This document shows, piece after piece, positions 9,319-16,718 of a stretch of DNA of 64,000 nt. Source of the stretch: an uncultured Dyadobacter sp. (GTDB lineage: Bacteria; Bacteroidota; Bacteroidia; Cytophagales; Spirosomataceae). The stretch is taken from assembly GCF_946482605.1 (NCBI RefSeq), contig NZ_CAMLSE010000021.1, positions 88,549-152,548 on the forward strand, written 5' to 3'. Both the position numbers and the translations under genes were made by a program. Under the pieces are notes generated by a model. That model was given only the letters and a program-made list of their open reading frames with translations. It was not told the origin of the DNA and did no database searches. Each line of letters opens with the position of its first letter. The stretch's first letter is position 1.

Positions 9319-10208
9319 TAGTCCTTTTTATTAAAAATACTATTTACTAAAACAGGATTATCGGTGCAGATAATATCAGGCCCGCCCGAATCCCTTATTT
9401 TTTGATACAATGGCCTTGATTCAGCAGTTTGCAGCGTGTCGATGTTTCCATTGGTACCAAGGGAAGAAGCCACATTAAGATCATGTAGGCGCTGGTAAAA
9501 AGAGCCTTCCTGTAATTCCCTTGGAGTGAGCGCTAACAGTTGATCAAATGGCAAACCGGATTGTTCTATCGCATCGATTTGTCCCATGCTGTTGAATCCG
9601 ACCGCCAACATAAGTTGAGGGGCCAGTCTATGGGCTAACTGAGCTTCCTGTAGTGAGTAGCAGATTAAAACTGATTTGTAGAGATTGCCGGTGCTTTGCA
9701 GCATCAGAATGGTTCGCGCGATGCTGGTTTCAGGCTTTTTGTCAATGATCAGGACCAGACTTTTATCGCCCGACCAAGTCAATACCTCCTGGAATGTCGG
9801 TATCGGGTATTCCGTTATCGAGCCTCGGGGATCTTTAAGCCTCAGTTTACTGACATCTCTCCACTTTTTCCTGCTCAACAAGCCCTTGCCGTTCGTCCGA
9901 AATGACAGATCGTCGTCGTGGGAAATTACCAGAAGGCTATCGGCAGTGGCCCGGACGTCGAGCTCGAGGAGTACACACGGTACTTTCGAGTAAGTTCTCT
10001 GGAAGGTGGCCATGCTATTGCCCGGGAAGCCGTCTTCGGTCCCTCCCTGATGGGCCATGATCAGGGGTGTCGTCCTTTTGCCTGGTTTAAGGTAGTTTTT
10101 CAATGCTTCCGCATCGGTGAACCGGCAAGCTCCGGGCTGGGCCTGAATAGTGTGTGCTACGGCAGCCAGCACGCATGCCGTAATGAACTGCCTGGTTTTA
10201 TTTTTCAT
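9318..10208 (-). CDS. Exported glycerophosphodiester phosphodiesterase-family protein
   Basis: 296 residues with a cleavable signal peptide (about 1-24, ending IQAQ) and a GDPD TIM-barrel domain. Conserved features are His53 in MAHQGG, the metal pair E82/D84 in LELDVR, His97 in ISHDDD and Asp156 in LIIDKK. GDPDs split glycerophosphodiesters into glycerol-3-phosphate and an alcohol. One oddity is that the usual HRG is HQG (Gln54 replaces the phosphate-contacting Arg) and PEN is PGN. Activity on standard substrates may therefore be altered. It lies 15 nt after the patatin gene on the same strand, so the two form a lipid-related pair. Confidence 0.85.
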   Translation of the reverse strand: MKNKTRQFITACVLAAVAHTIQAQPGACRFTDAEALKNYLKPGKRTTPLIMAHQGGTEDGFPGNSMATFQRTYSKVPCVLLELDVRATADSLLVISHDDDLSFRTNGKGLLSRKKWRDVSKLRLKDPRGSITEYPIPTFQEVLTWSGDKSLVLIIDKKPETSIARTILMLQSTGNLYKSVLICYSLQEAQLAHRLAPQLMLAVGFNSMGQIDAIEQSGLPFDQLLALTPRELQEGSFYQRLHDLNVASSLGTNGNIDTLQTAESRPLYQKIRDSGGPDIICTDNPVLVNSIFNKKD

Positions 10209-10223
10209 TTTTGTATATCGTTT

Positions 10224-11171
10224 CTACTCCGAAACCTTCTCCGTCTTCAGAATTGACTCCACGCCTGCACGGTAGCCTTCGATGATCAGTCTGGAAATGT
10301 CCTCGGAATTGAAATGCTGCAAATCCAGGAACAAAGGTGCTACCGGCCGGATCACAGTCAGTTTCATGGGTTTACCCCGCAGGTTAGAACGGTCGACGTA
10401 AGATTCAGCCCAGGTGATATTGCTGTTAACGATCTGGTTGACAGTGATGTCCCTGACACGTTCAATCAACGTGATCAGGTTGCGGGTGTTAATGTCTTCA
10501 GGCTGATAGAGCAGGGGAGAATGGCAGGCGATGAGCACAATTTCAGTTGCACCGTCGTCGATCGCCTCCCGAATGGGCGCTACTTCCCGGAGCCCGCCGT
10601 CGAGATACAGTTGCTGATCAATTTCCACGGCAGGCATCAGCATCGGGATCGAGGAACTGGCAAACACAAAATCGATATAACTGGGGTCCTTTGTGGAGAC
10701 ATACTTCATCTCGCCCGTGCCGATATTCACGGCCCCGACTTTGGTCTTAATGGGTGTATTGATCAGGTAGTCGTCGTGAAGGTGCCTGCGGATGAGCTGA
10801 TGCAGTGGGATAGGATCCACAATGCCGTCGAAGCGGCTCATGAGCGTATTCATACCCAGCATGACGCGCGAGCGCAACGTCGAAATATCTTGTGGCTGGG
10901 TGATGTTTTTGATCCAGAATTCCAGCAGTTTGCGCCCGGCGAGAGGCCATTGGATTTCCTGCTTTTCTGCCATCTGCCGACCGGCCTCATTGGCCAGGAA
11001 CGTCGCATTCAATGCGCCCACTGAAATTCCGTATACCATCTCGGGCTGAAAGCCATTTTCCAGAACTGCCTGGATCACTCCCACCTGAAATGCTCCCTTC
11101 ATTGATCCTCCGCCGAGGACGAGTGCTTTCATATCAACTGGTTTACGCGGATTAATTTGAACTTCGGCCAT
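10224..11171 (-). CDS. Patatin-like phospholipase
   Basis: A 315-residue patatin-fold acyl hydrolase. The oxyanion loop GGGSMKGAF is at 20-28. The nucleophile elbow GISVG at 48-52 places Ser50. The catalytic-dyad Asp191 lies in LDGG, completing the Ser-Asp pair. No signal peptide is visible. The family start may be Met14 (MKALVLGGG) rather than the ATG used here. It likely hydrolyses acyl chains from membrane phospholipids, and the product of such deacylation is a substrate type for the GDPD-family protein that follows it by 15 nt. That pairing is an inference from context. Confidence 0.88.
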   Translation of the reverse strand: MAEVQINPRKPVDMKALVLGGGSMKGAFQVGVIQAVLENGFQPEMVYGISVGALNATFLANEAGRQMAEKQEIQWPLAGRKLLEFWIKNITQPQDISTLRSRVMLGMNTLMSRFDGIVDPIPLHQLIRRHLHDDYLINTPIKTKVGAVNIGTGEMKYVSTKDPSYIDFVFASSSIPMLMPAVEIDQQLYLDGGLREVAPIREAIDDGATEIVLIACHSPLLYQPEDINTRNLITLIERVRDITVNQIVNSNITWAESYVDRSNLRGKPMKLTVIRPVAPLFLDLQHFNSEDISRLIIEGYRAGVESILKTEKVSE

Positions 11172-11370
11172 TGGCCGTTGGCATTTGGTTATTTTGGTCC
11201 TGGTGCCCTTTTCTCAATTCTAAACATTTTCGGTTTAAAATTGATATAAACAGAAGATTTTATTCCAAATTTGAAGATCAGTATTCAGACGTTCGGACGA
11301 ACATTATAACGGATCACATCCTCTTATTCGCGTCCTTTTATTATCAGGAGGGAGCTTTTAGCCCTCGTAC

Positions 11371-12351
11371 ATGCATATGACCCTTTCAATAAAGGATATC
11401 CAGGCTCCTATTGCGGATGAAATGAAGGCTTTCGAGCATAAATTTCGTCAGTTTATGAAAAGCGAAGTAATGCTCCTGGACCAGATCATGAACTACATCG
11501 TGAGGCGGAAAGGCAAGCAACTGCGCCCGATGTTCGTTTTCCTCTCTGCCGGCGTCTGTGGCACCATTTCGGAATCCACCCATCGCGGCGGCGCCCTGAT
11601 CGAGCTATTGCATACAGCTACATTGGTCCACGACGACGTGGTCGATGATTCGAATTACCGCCGGGGCTTTTTTTCAGTCAATGCATTGTGGAAGAACAAA
11701 ATCGCGGTACTGGTAGGTGATTACCTGCTTTCCCGCGGCTTGCTGCTGTCGGTAGATCATCAGGAATTTGACCTGCTCAAAATTGTTTCAACCGCCGTAC
11801 GTGAGCTGAGCGAAGGGGAATTGTTGCAGATCGAAAAGGCGAGACGACTCGATATCAACGAGGAAGTGTACTATCAGATCATTCGTCAGAAAACGGCTTC
11901 ACTGATCGCTTCATGCTGCGCGGTCGGGGCGAGTTCGGTTGGAGCGGTTCAGGAAATAGTGCAGAAAATGCACGCATTCGGGGAAAAGGTCGGAATGGCA
12001 TTTCAGATCAAGGACGATCTTTTCGACTACGGCGAGGACGAGATCGGTAAGCCGCTGGGTATCGACATTAAAGAAAAGAAAATGACTTTGCCGCTGATCT
12101 ATGCATTGAACCATGCGTCCTGGCTGGAAAAAAGAAGGATTATCAATATCATCCGGAACGAGAGCCATAAGCCCAAGAAGGTCAGCGAGGTGATCGCGTT
12201 TGTGAAGGAATCGGGCGGGCTGCATTATGCGCAGCAAGTCATGGAGCGTTACGTGCAGGAAGCACTGGTGCTGCTGCATGAATTTACAGATTCCCCGCAC
12301 CGCCGTTCGCTTGAACAACTGGTGCAGTACACGATTGAGCGGAGTAAGTGA
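11371..12351 (+). CDS. Polyprenyl (all-trans long-chain) diphosphate synthase
   Basis: A 326-residue trans-isoprenyl diphosphate synthase, which adds isopentenyl diphosphate units to an allylic primer to make the side chain of menaquinone. Key parts are GKQLRP at 48-53, the first aspartate-rich motif DDVVDD at 88-93 and the second motif DDLFD at 215-219 (within KDDLFDYGED). The residue five before the first Asp is Ala83. A small residue there is the usual sign of a long-chain product. This is the IspB-like class. The start could also be Met3 (11377). It is followed at once by a repeat-built hairpin. Confidence 0.9.
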   Translation: MHMTLSIKDIQAPIADEMKAFEHKFRQFMKSEVMLLDQIMNYIVRRKGKQLRPMFVFLSAGVCGTISESTHRGGALIELLHTATLVHDDVVDDSNYRRGFFSVNALWKNKIAVLVGDYLLSRGLLLSVDHQEFDLLKIVSTAVRELSEGELLQIEKARRLDINEEVYYQIIRQKTASLIASCCAVGASSVGAVQEIVQKMHAFGEKVGMAFQIKDDLFDYGEDEIGKPLGIDIKEKKMTLPLIYALNHASWLEKRRIINIIRNESHKPKKVSEVIAFVKESGGLHYAQQVMERYVQEALVLLHEFTDSPHRRSLEQLVQYTIERSK

Positions 12352-12457
12352 TAATGAGTGAATGACTGAATGATTGAATGACTGAATGAGTGAATGAGTG
12401 AATAGGGCATTCCGTTTTTATTCAATCATTCAATCATTCAATCATTCAATCATTCAA
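12352..12457. repeat. Hairpin built from TGAATGAN tandem repeats
   Basis: Directly after the TGA stop of the polyprenyl synthase gene come about five units of TGAATGA(C/T/G) (to 12403), a 16-nt spacer, then about five units of the reverse complement (12420-12457, TTCAATCA repeats). The two arms pair except about once per 8 bp. TGA occurs in all three frames on the upper strand. It may act as a terminator, but it resembles a similar repeat after pepT at the end of the window. Confidence 0.8.
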
Positions 12458-12514
12458 AATTACTCTTGGTAGAAAATATATAAGTAAGTATAATAAACAA
12501 ACTAATCTTTTAGT

Positions 12515-12522
12515 TATGTTTG
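12515..12522 (+). promoter_or_regulatory. Candidate -7 box for the LRR gene
   Basis: TATGTTTG matches TAnnTTTG exactly and lies 24 nt before the chosen ATG. No clear -33 box is present at the expected distance. Confidence 0.4.
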
Positions 12523-12546
12523 TGTGCTCACTTAATGTTGCCTGTC

Positions 12547-13956
12547 ATGAAAATATTCCTAACTATTCTTCTTCTTGCCGGCTGCTTTGCATTGTCGGCC
12601 CAACCTGTGGCGTTCAGACGCAAAGACGTCCCCAAAGAACTGGCGCGGAAACTGGATGTAGATTACAGGAATGCTGAGGGGCCGGTGCGCGAAAAGCCAC
12701 ATAGCGTCCAGGTTGCATTTCAGAATATCTACGAGCAAATCCTTCCAATGGACAAGTTCGCGAACTACACCGCATGGAACACGCTGTATTTAAACGCTGA
12801 CGGTAAAATCGACTATATCATTTTGGACGTCACCAGCGGTTTGCGGATTGTGAACGGCAAGCAGCAGGAAGATTCCTCTATTGGCGACTCGCTGGCAGCA
12901 ATCGTTTCCGCTCGAATTGCACCCCACCTTGCCGATTTTGTCTCACGGAGGACGTTGGGCGCCAAAGTGTCCGTTGTGGTGTATGTGAATTTTCGTCCGC
13001 CGGTGCCGAAGGAACCGCAGGCCAAAAGGGATAGTGTTGTGAAGGGTATGGCGGAGGCAATAGCTACCAGGGATACATTAAAAGTGAAGACGCTCGCGCT
13101 TGCACAGAGTTTGCTGACGAGCATTCCGGAAGTAATATACCGTTTCCCTAACCTGGAAGAACTGTTTTTGGGCGATAACGATATCGAAGCCGTCGATCTT
13201 AACATGGCACGGCTGCCCAAATTGCGCCAGATCGACCTGAGCCGGAATATACTGCAAGATAACAGCATCAGGATCTCCAAAAATAAATCGCTGCGATTAC
13301 TCAATCTGCAAATGAATCTCATTACAGACATTCCGCGTGCCGCCCGTAACTGCAAGAAACTGGAAATGCTCTGGTTGGGCAACAACCGGATGACAGGATT
13401 GAATAATGCGAGTTTCAGAAAGCTAAAACCGGTCAGAGATCTTAATTTTTACAAATGCGAGTTGACGGTTTTACCCAAACGTGTAAGCAGAATGCGCAGG
13501 CTGCAAGTGTTGGATTTGTACTATAATCAATTAGAAACCCTGCCGAAATCGATCACAAAGCTGAAACGACTGACGCATTTGGCTGTATCCCATAACCAGC
13601 TCACCGCATTGCCTAGGCGCATCGATAAGCTGAAACATGTCCATACATTTTACGCCCATCATAACCATCTCAGCAAGCTGCCCGAGCGCATTACGCGTAT
13701 GACGGAATTGCGCATTGTGGATCTCGGCTACAACTGGCTGACAAACTTTCCGTCGGAGCTCGTCGCATTCATCAATTTGCAGGAGCTCGATCTCTCTGGA
13801 AACAATTTCCCCGATTTCCCAATGCAACTTTTGCAAATCCGCAAGCTGGACAAGCTGCATTTACGTGGCAATCCGTTCCTGGGAACGGACGCCGAACGTA
13901 AATACAGCGAGCAACTGAGCCAGCTTAAAAGCCGGAACATCGAGGTTTTTTATTGA
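12547..13956 (+). CDS. Exported leucine-rich-repeat protein
   Basis: The start is set at the ATG (12547) that opens MKIFLTILLLAGCF, giving 469 residues. An upstream in-frame ATG would add nine non-signal residues. The leader ends either at a lipobox (LAGC) or at ALSAQ, so lipid anchoring is undecided. Residues about 20-180 form a domain I do not recognise. From about 195 to the end there are at least ten leucine-rich repeats of about 23 residues (LxxLxLxxNxLxxLPxxI pattern), of the bacterial type with an Asn ladder. Such proteins usually mediate protein binding at the cell surface. No neighbours hint at the partner. Confidence 0.85.
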   Translation: MKIFLTILLLAGCFALSAQPVAFRRKDVPKELARKLDVDYRNAEGPVREKPHSVQVAFQNIYEQILPMDKFANYTAWNTLYLNADGKIDYIILDVTSGLRIVNGKQQEDSSIGDSLAAIVSARIAPHLADFVSRRTLGAKVSVVVYVNFRPPVPKEPQAKRDSVVKGMAEAIATRDTLKVKTLALAQSLLTSIPEVIYRFPNLEELFLGDNDIEAVDLNMARLPKLRQIDLSRNILQDNSIRISKNKSLRLLNLQMNLITDIPRAARNCKKLEMLWLGNNRMTGLNNASFRKLKPVRDLNFYKCELTVLPKRVSRMRRLQVLDLYYNQLETLPKSITKLKRLTHLAVSHNQLTALPRRIDKLKHVHTFYAHHNHLSKLPERITRMTELRIVDLGYNWLTNFPSELVAFINLQELDLSGNNFPDFPMQLLQIRKLDKLHLRGNPFLGTDAERKYSEQLSQLKSRNIEVFY

Positions 13957-13960
13957 AAGC

Positions 13961-16138
13961 TTACAAATTCCACCAATAGGTGAATTTCAGTACGATCGCC
14001 CGGTTTTTTACCCGGAAGTTCTCTGGCAGGTAATTGTCGGTATACACGATAAAAAGGTCGGATGCCGGCTTGTACCGCCATTGCAGACGTGCATTGAGGT
14101 TGATATTGTCCGCCTGATTGTTGTACTGCATGAATGTGGTAAAGAAGAGGCTGTTCGTAAACGTTACGTCAACCCGCGGACCTACGAGCCAGAGCTGGGT
14201 ACGTTTCCAGGGTTCGGGCAGGCGTATGTCATTGTAGTTCCCGGCCATGGTAATAGCGACGTAAGGCTGCACGCGGTAACCGAGCTCCGCTTTCAGGTTG
14301 TTGCGCTTGCCATTCTGGTAGTAGCCGCCCAAAATGCCCGAGGCCAGGTAGGTAAGACGGTTTTGCGGTCCTGAAACAATGTCGAAGCCCACGGCTTTCC
14401 AATTGTGTTCGCTCCCGGTTGCCAATGTGGCCCCGCCGAGGTTGGTAGGGTCGAACGGACGTAACAAGCGCACATAATTACTCGAACCCCATACCGCCAC
14501 CGTGGCCCGGTTGATGAAGTTGAGGTTATAGGACAGGATAAATTCCCGGTCGCTGAGGTCGAATTTCTTGTCCCAATACACATTGCTGACCAGTTTGGGC
14601 CCGTGGCTGATGATTTTTGGGTTTTTTACAAAAAACAGGTAAGCGACATTGGGACTGATCTTGTAATAACCCATTCGAACCGCATTGGGGACATAACCTA
14701 CTTCTGCATTGTAGTTCTTGCCGACGTACTCGTGCTGCCATTGCCAGGAGAAGTTGGCTTTGGTGAATTTGAGGTCCGCCGCATGTGTGAAATCATCTGA
14801 AGACTTGCCGGGTGTAAACGATTTCAGAAACATCACTTTACCGGTCCACATGTTTTTAGCGCTCGCGAGGTTAAACTCCGCACCAATGTTGCGGTTATAG
14901 CGGCTGGTAGCAGAATGCCGTTCGAGCGCATAATTGGTTGCGTCTTTATTGACGAATATGAACCGCACATTCGAACGCGCCAGTAATTGCCGCTGCAATG
15001 CAAAAACAGCATAATTGTTATGAGGCGTAATACTATCGTTGGAGCCCGTCTGCACATCCAGCACGCCTATCCGCCAGTTCTTATTGATCTTTCCGCTCAT
15101 GCGTGCGCCAAACTGGATGGGAACGCCCAAACCGATGCGTCTCGAAAAGAACGGCCGGATGGTAGCGTACCCGAAATTGGCAAAAAGGTCGGCATTTTCA
15201 AGGAAGAATTGCCGGCGCTCGGGAAAGAACAATTCAAAACGATCGAGGTTGGTTTGTTGCACGTCTACATCGACCTGTGAGAAGTCGGGGTTCACCGTGA
15301 GATCGAGGTTGAGTGAAGGTGTCAGCCCGATCTTGACATCCCCGCCGATGGTCGGTTTATATTTGGTAGGAAGATCTTTCTGATGATCCTTGGTCATGCG
15401 CATGGCGGCATAGGGGATCACTGAAATGTTCGGACCGGGGTTTGGTGGCGGCACGTCCCACACGAGCACGCCCGTGTAGGCGAGTGAAGCCGATGGGAAT
15501 TGTCTGGGCACGGGAGCCCAGGATGACTTTTCGGAGATGGTCAGGTCCTGACGGCTGAAATTGATCCCCCAACGGGTAATGCCGGGTTTGTATCGGATAC
15601 TTTTAAACGGGATGGCTGCTTCCCACACCCATTTGTCGTCCTCGTTCTTCACGGCACTCACCCATTTGTTGTCCCAGCTCAGATCGACCGTACCGCCGTC
15701 GCCTTGCTGACCGTCCCAGGGAGCACCTGCCGCATTGGCCCCGAACGAAAAGCCGTTGGTTTTGTCGTCGAAGGTATCCATAAACAGCAGGAAGTTGTCA
15801 TTCTTGCCGAATGCAAAATCTCTTTTCAGCGATTCTACGATCAATGAGCCTTTAATGGGCTTATAGTTCACAACCAGTATGTACAGGTTATGCTTGTCAT
15901 AGCACAGCTTCACGTCGGTCAGCGCCCGGGAAAAGCTGGTATCCATCGGGGTGATCATGAAAAAATCCTTGGCAGTTTCAGCGCTAGCCCAGGCCTGATC
16001 GTCGGCTATACCGTCGACATGGACAGGCGATGTAGCTGAATGGATGTGGTACTGATAATTTTCGTTCGGTTTCTGCGCGATACTCTGGGAAATGATGAAA
16101 CAGAAAATAAAAAGGGTTAGGATAAAATTACGTTGCAC
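13961..16138 (-). CDS. DUF5916 outer-membrane protein with N-terminal CBM9-like domain
   Basis: 725 residues with a signal peptide ending SIAQ. The N-terminal part (about 30-235) looks like a carbohydrate-binding-family-9 sandwich (HVDGIADDQAW, then NDNFLLFMDTFDD). The rest is a beta-barrel-like DUF5916 region with alternating aromatic strands (NPDFSQVDVDVQQTN, then FFPERRQFFLENADLF) and ends FTYWWNL. The conserved NPDFSQVD and FFPERR segments are hallmarks of this Bacteroidota family. Its function is not known. It lies 4 nt from the convergent LRR gene stop and has no shared operon. Confidence 0.85.
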   Translation of the reverse strand: MQRNFILTLFIFCFIISQSIAQKPNENYQYHIHSATSPVHVDGIADDQAWASAETAKDFFMITPMDTSFSRALTDVKLCYDKHNLYILVVNYKPIKGSLIVESLKRDFAFGKNDNFLLFMDTFDDKTNGFSFGANAAGAPWDGQQGDGGTVDLSWDNKWVSAVKNEDDKWVWEAAIPFKSIRYKPGITRWGINFSRQDLTISEKSSWAPVPRQFPSASLAYTGVLVWDVPPPNPGPNISVIPYAAMRMTKDHQKDLPTKYKPTIGGDVKIGLTPSLNLDLTVNPDFSQVDVDVQQTNLDRFELFFPERRQFFLENADLFANFGYATIRPFFSRRIGLGVPIQFGARMSGKINKNWRIGVLDVQTGSNDSITPHNNYAVFALQRQLLARSNVRFIFVNKDATNYALERHSATSRYNRNIGAEFNLASAKNMWTGKVMFLKSFTPGKSSDDFTHAADLKFTKANFSWQWQHEYVGKNYNAEVGYVPNAVRMGYYKISPNVAYLFFVKNPKIISHGPKLVSNVYWDKKFDLSDREFILSYNLNFINRATVAVWGSSNYVRLLRPFDPTNLGGATLATGSEHNWKAVGFDIVSGPQNRLTYLASGILGGYYQNGKRNNLKAELGYRVQPYVAITMAGNYNDIRLPEPWKRTQLWLVGPRVDVTFTNSLFFTTFMQYNNQADNINLNARLQWRYKPASDLFIVYTDNYLPENFRVKNRAIVLKFTYWWNL

Positions 16139-16183
16139 TTGATTAAGGGGTGTAGGAATTAGGAAAATGAAAAGCGGTAATAC

Positions 16184-16483
16184 TTAATTTCTGAACCAGC
16201 GGGAATCAGCATAGAATGTTCCGAACGGCACCAGCGAGGACGCGAATGACAAGACTGATTTTTTGAATGACCAGCTTTTTTCGGTCGCAACCTGGATCAG
16301 CAGGATCACAAAAAGCACGAATAGGACACCATGTGCCATGCCCACGACACGAACGGCCTGAGGGAGGCCGACAAGGTATTTGAGAGGCATCGCGATGCCC
16401 AATAGTACGAGATAGGAAACGCCTTCCAGAAAGGCAACAATACGTAAACGGCCTAATGCCGATTTGATCAGTTCGGAAACCAT
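16184..16483 (-). CDS. DUF3817 integral membrane protein
   Basis: About 99 residues from the ATG at 16483, which fits the family. A longer reading adds 26 residues without homologue-like character. Three hydrophobic segments are visible: about 14-36 (FLEGVSYLVLLGI), 43-68 (VGMAHGVLFVLFVI) and 76-90. EGVSYL, the HG pair and the C-terminal GTFYADSRW are typical of DUF3817 proteins, which also occur as a domain next to transporters. Function unknown. It lies upstream of the DUF5916 gene on the same strand (45 nt). Confidence 0.85.
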   Translation of the reverse strand: MVSELIKSALGRLRIVAFLEGVSYLVLLGIAMPLKYLVGLPQAVRVVGMAHGVLFVLFVILLIQVATEKSWSFKKSVLSFASSLVPFGTFYADSRWFRN

Positions 16484-16718
16484 AGGAAATGAGAATACGG
16501 AAAATACATTTTTACCGGCAAAGATACATATCAACCGGCTTGGAATGCAGGAAGTTGGCAAAAGCTTTTGGGTAGCAATGTTACATTTCTTTAAATGTAA
16601 CCGGTTGTTTAAATAAATTCTGTAAAAATATAGATTTGAAAAATATTATTCTGAATTATTTATTCATTGTGAATGAATATTGCATATTTGGCAAATGTTG
16701 CACCTCATTTACAATCTT

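Noticed and set aside
10314..11024. A 236-codon open frame on the plus strand opposite the patatin gene
   Set aside because: It lies wholly inside a gene with an intact catalytic dyad and has no family-like motif. It is a by-product of the codon bias of the real gene.
12352..12457. Possible CRISPR array
   Set aside because: The unit is 8 bp with no unique spacers and no cas genes. It is a short tandem repeat with an inverted half.
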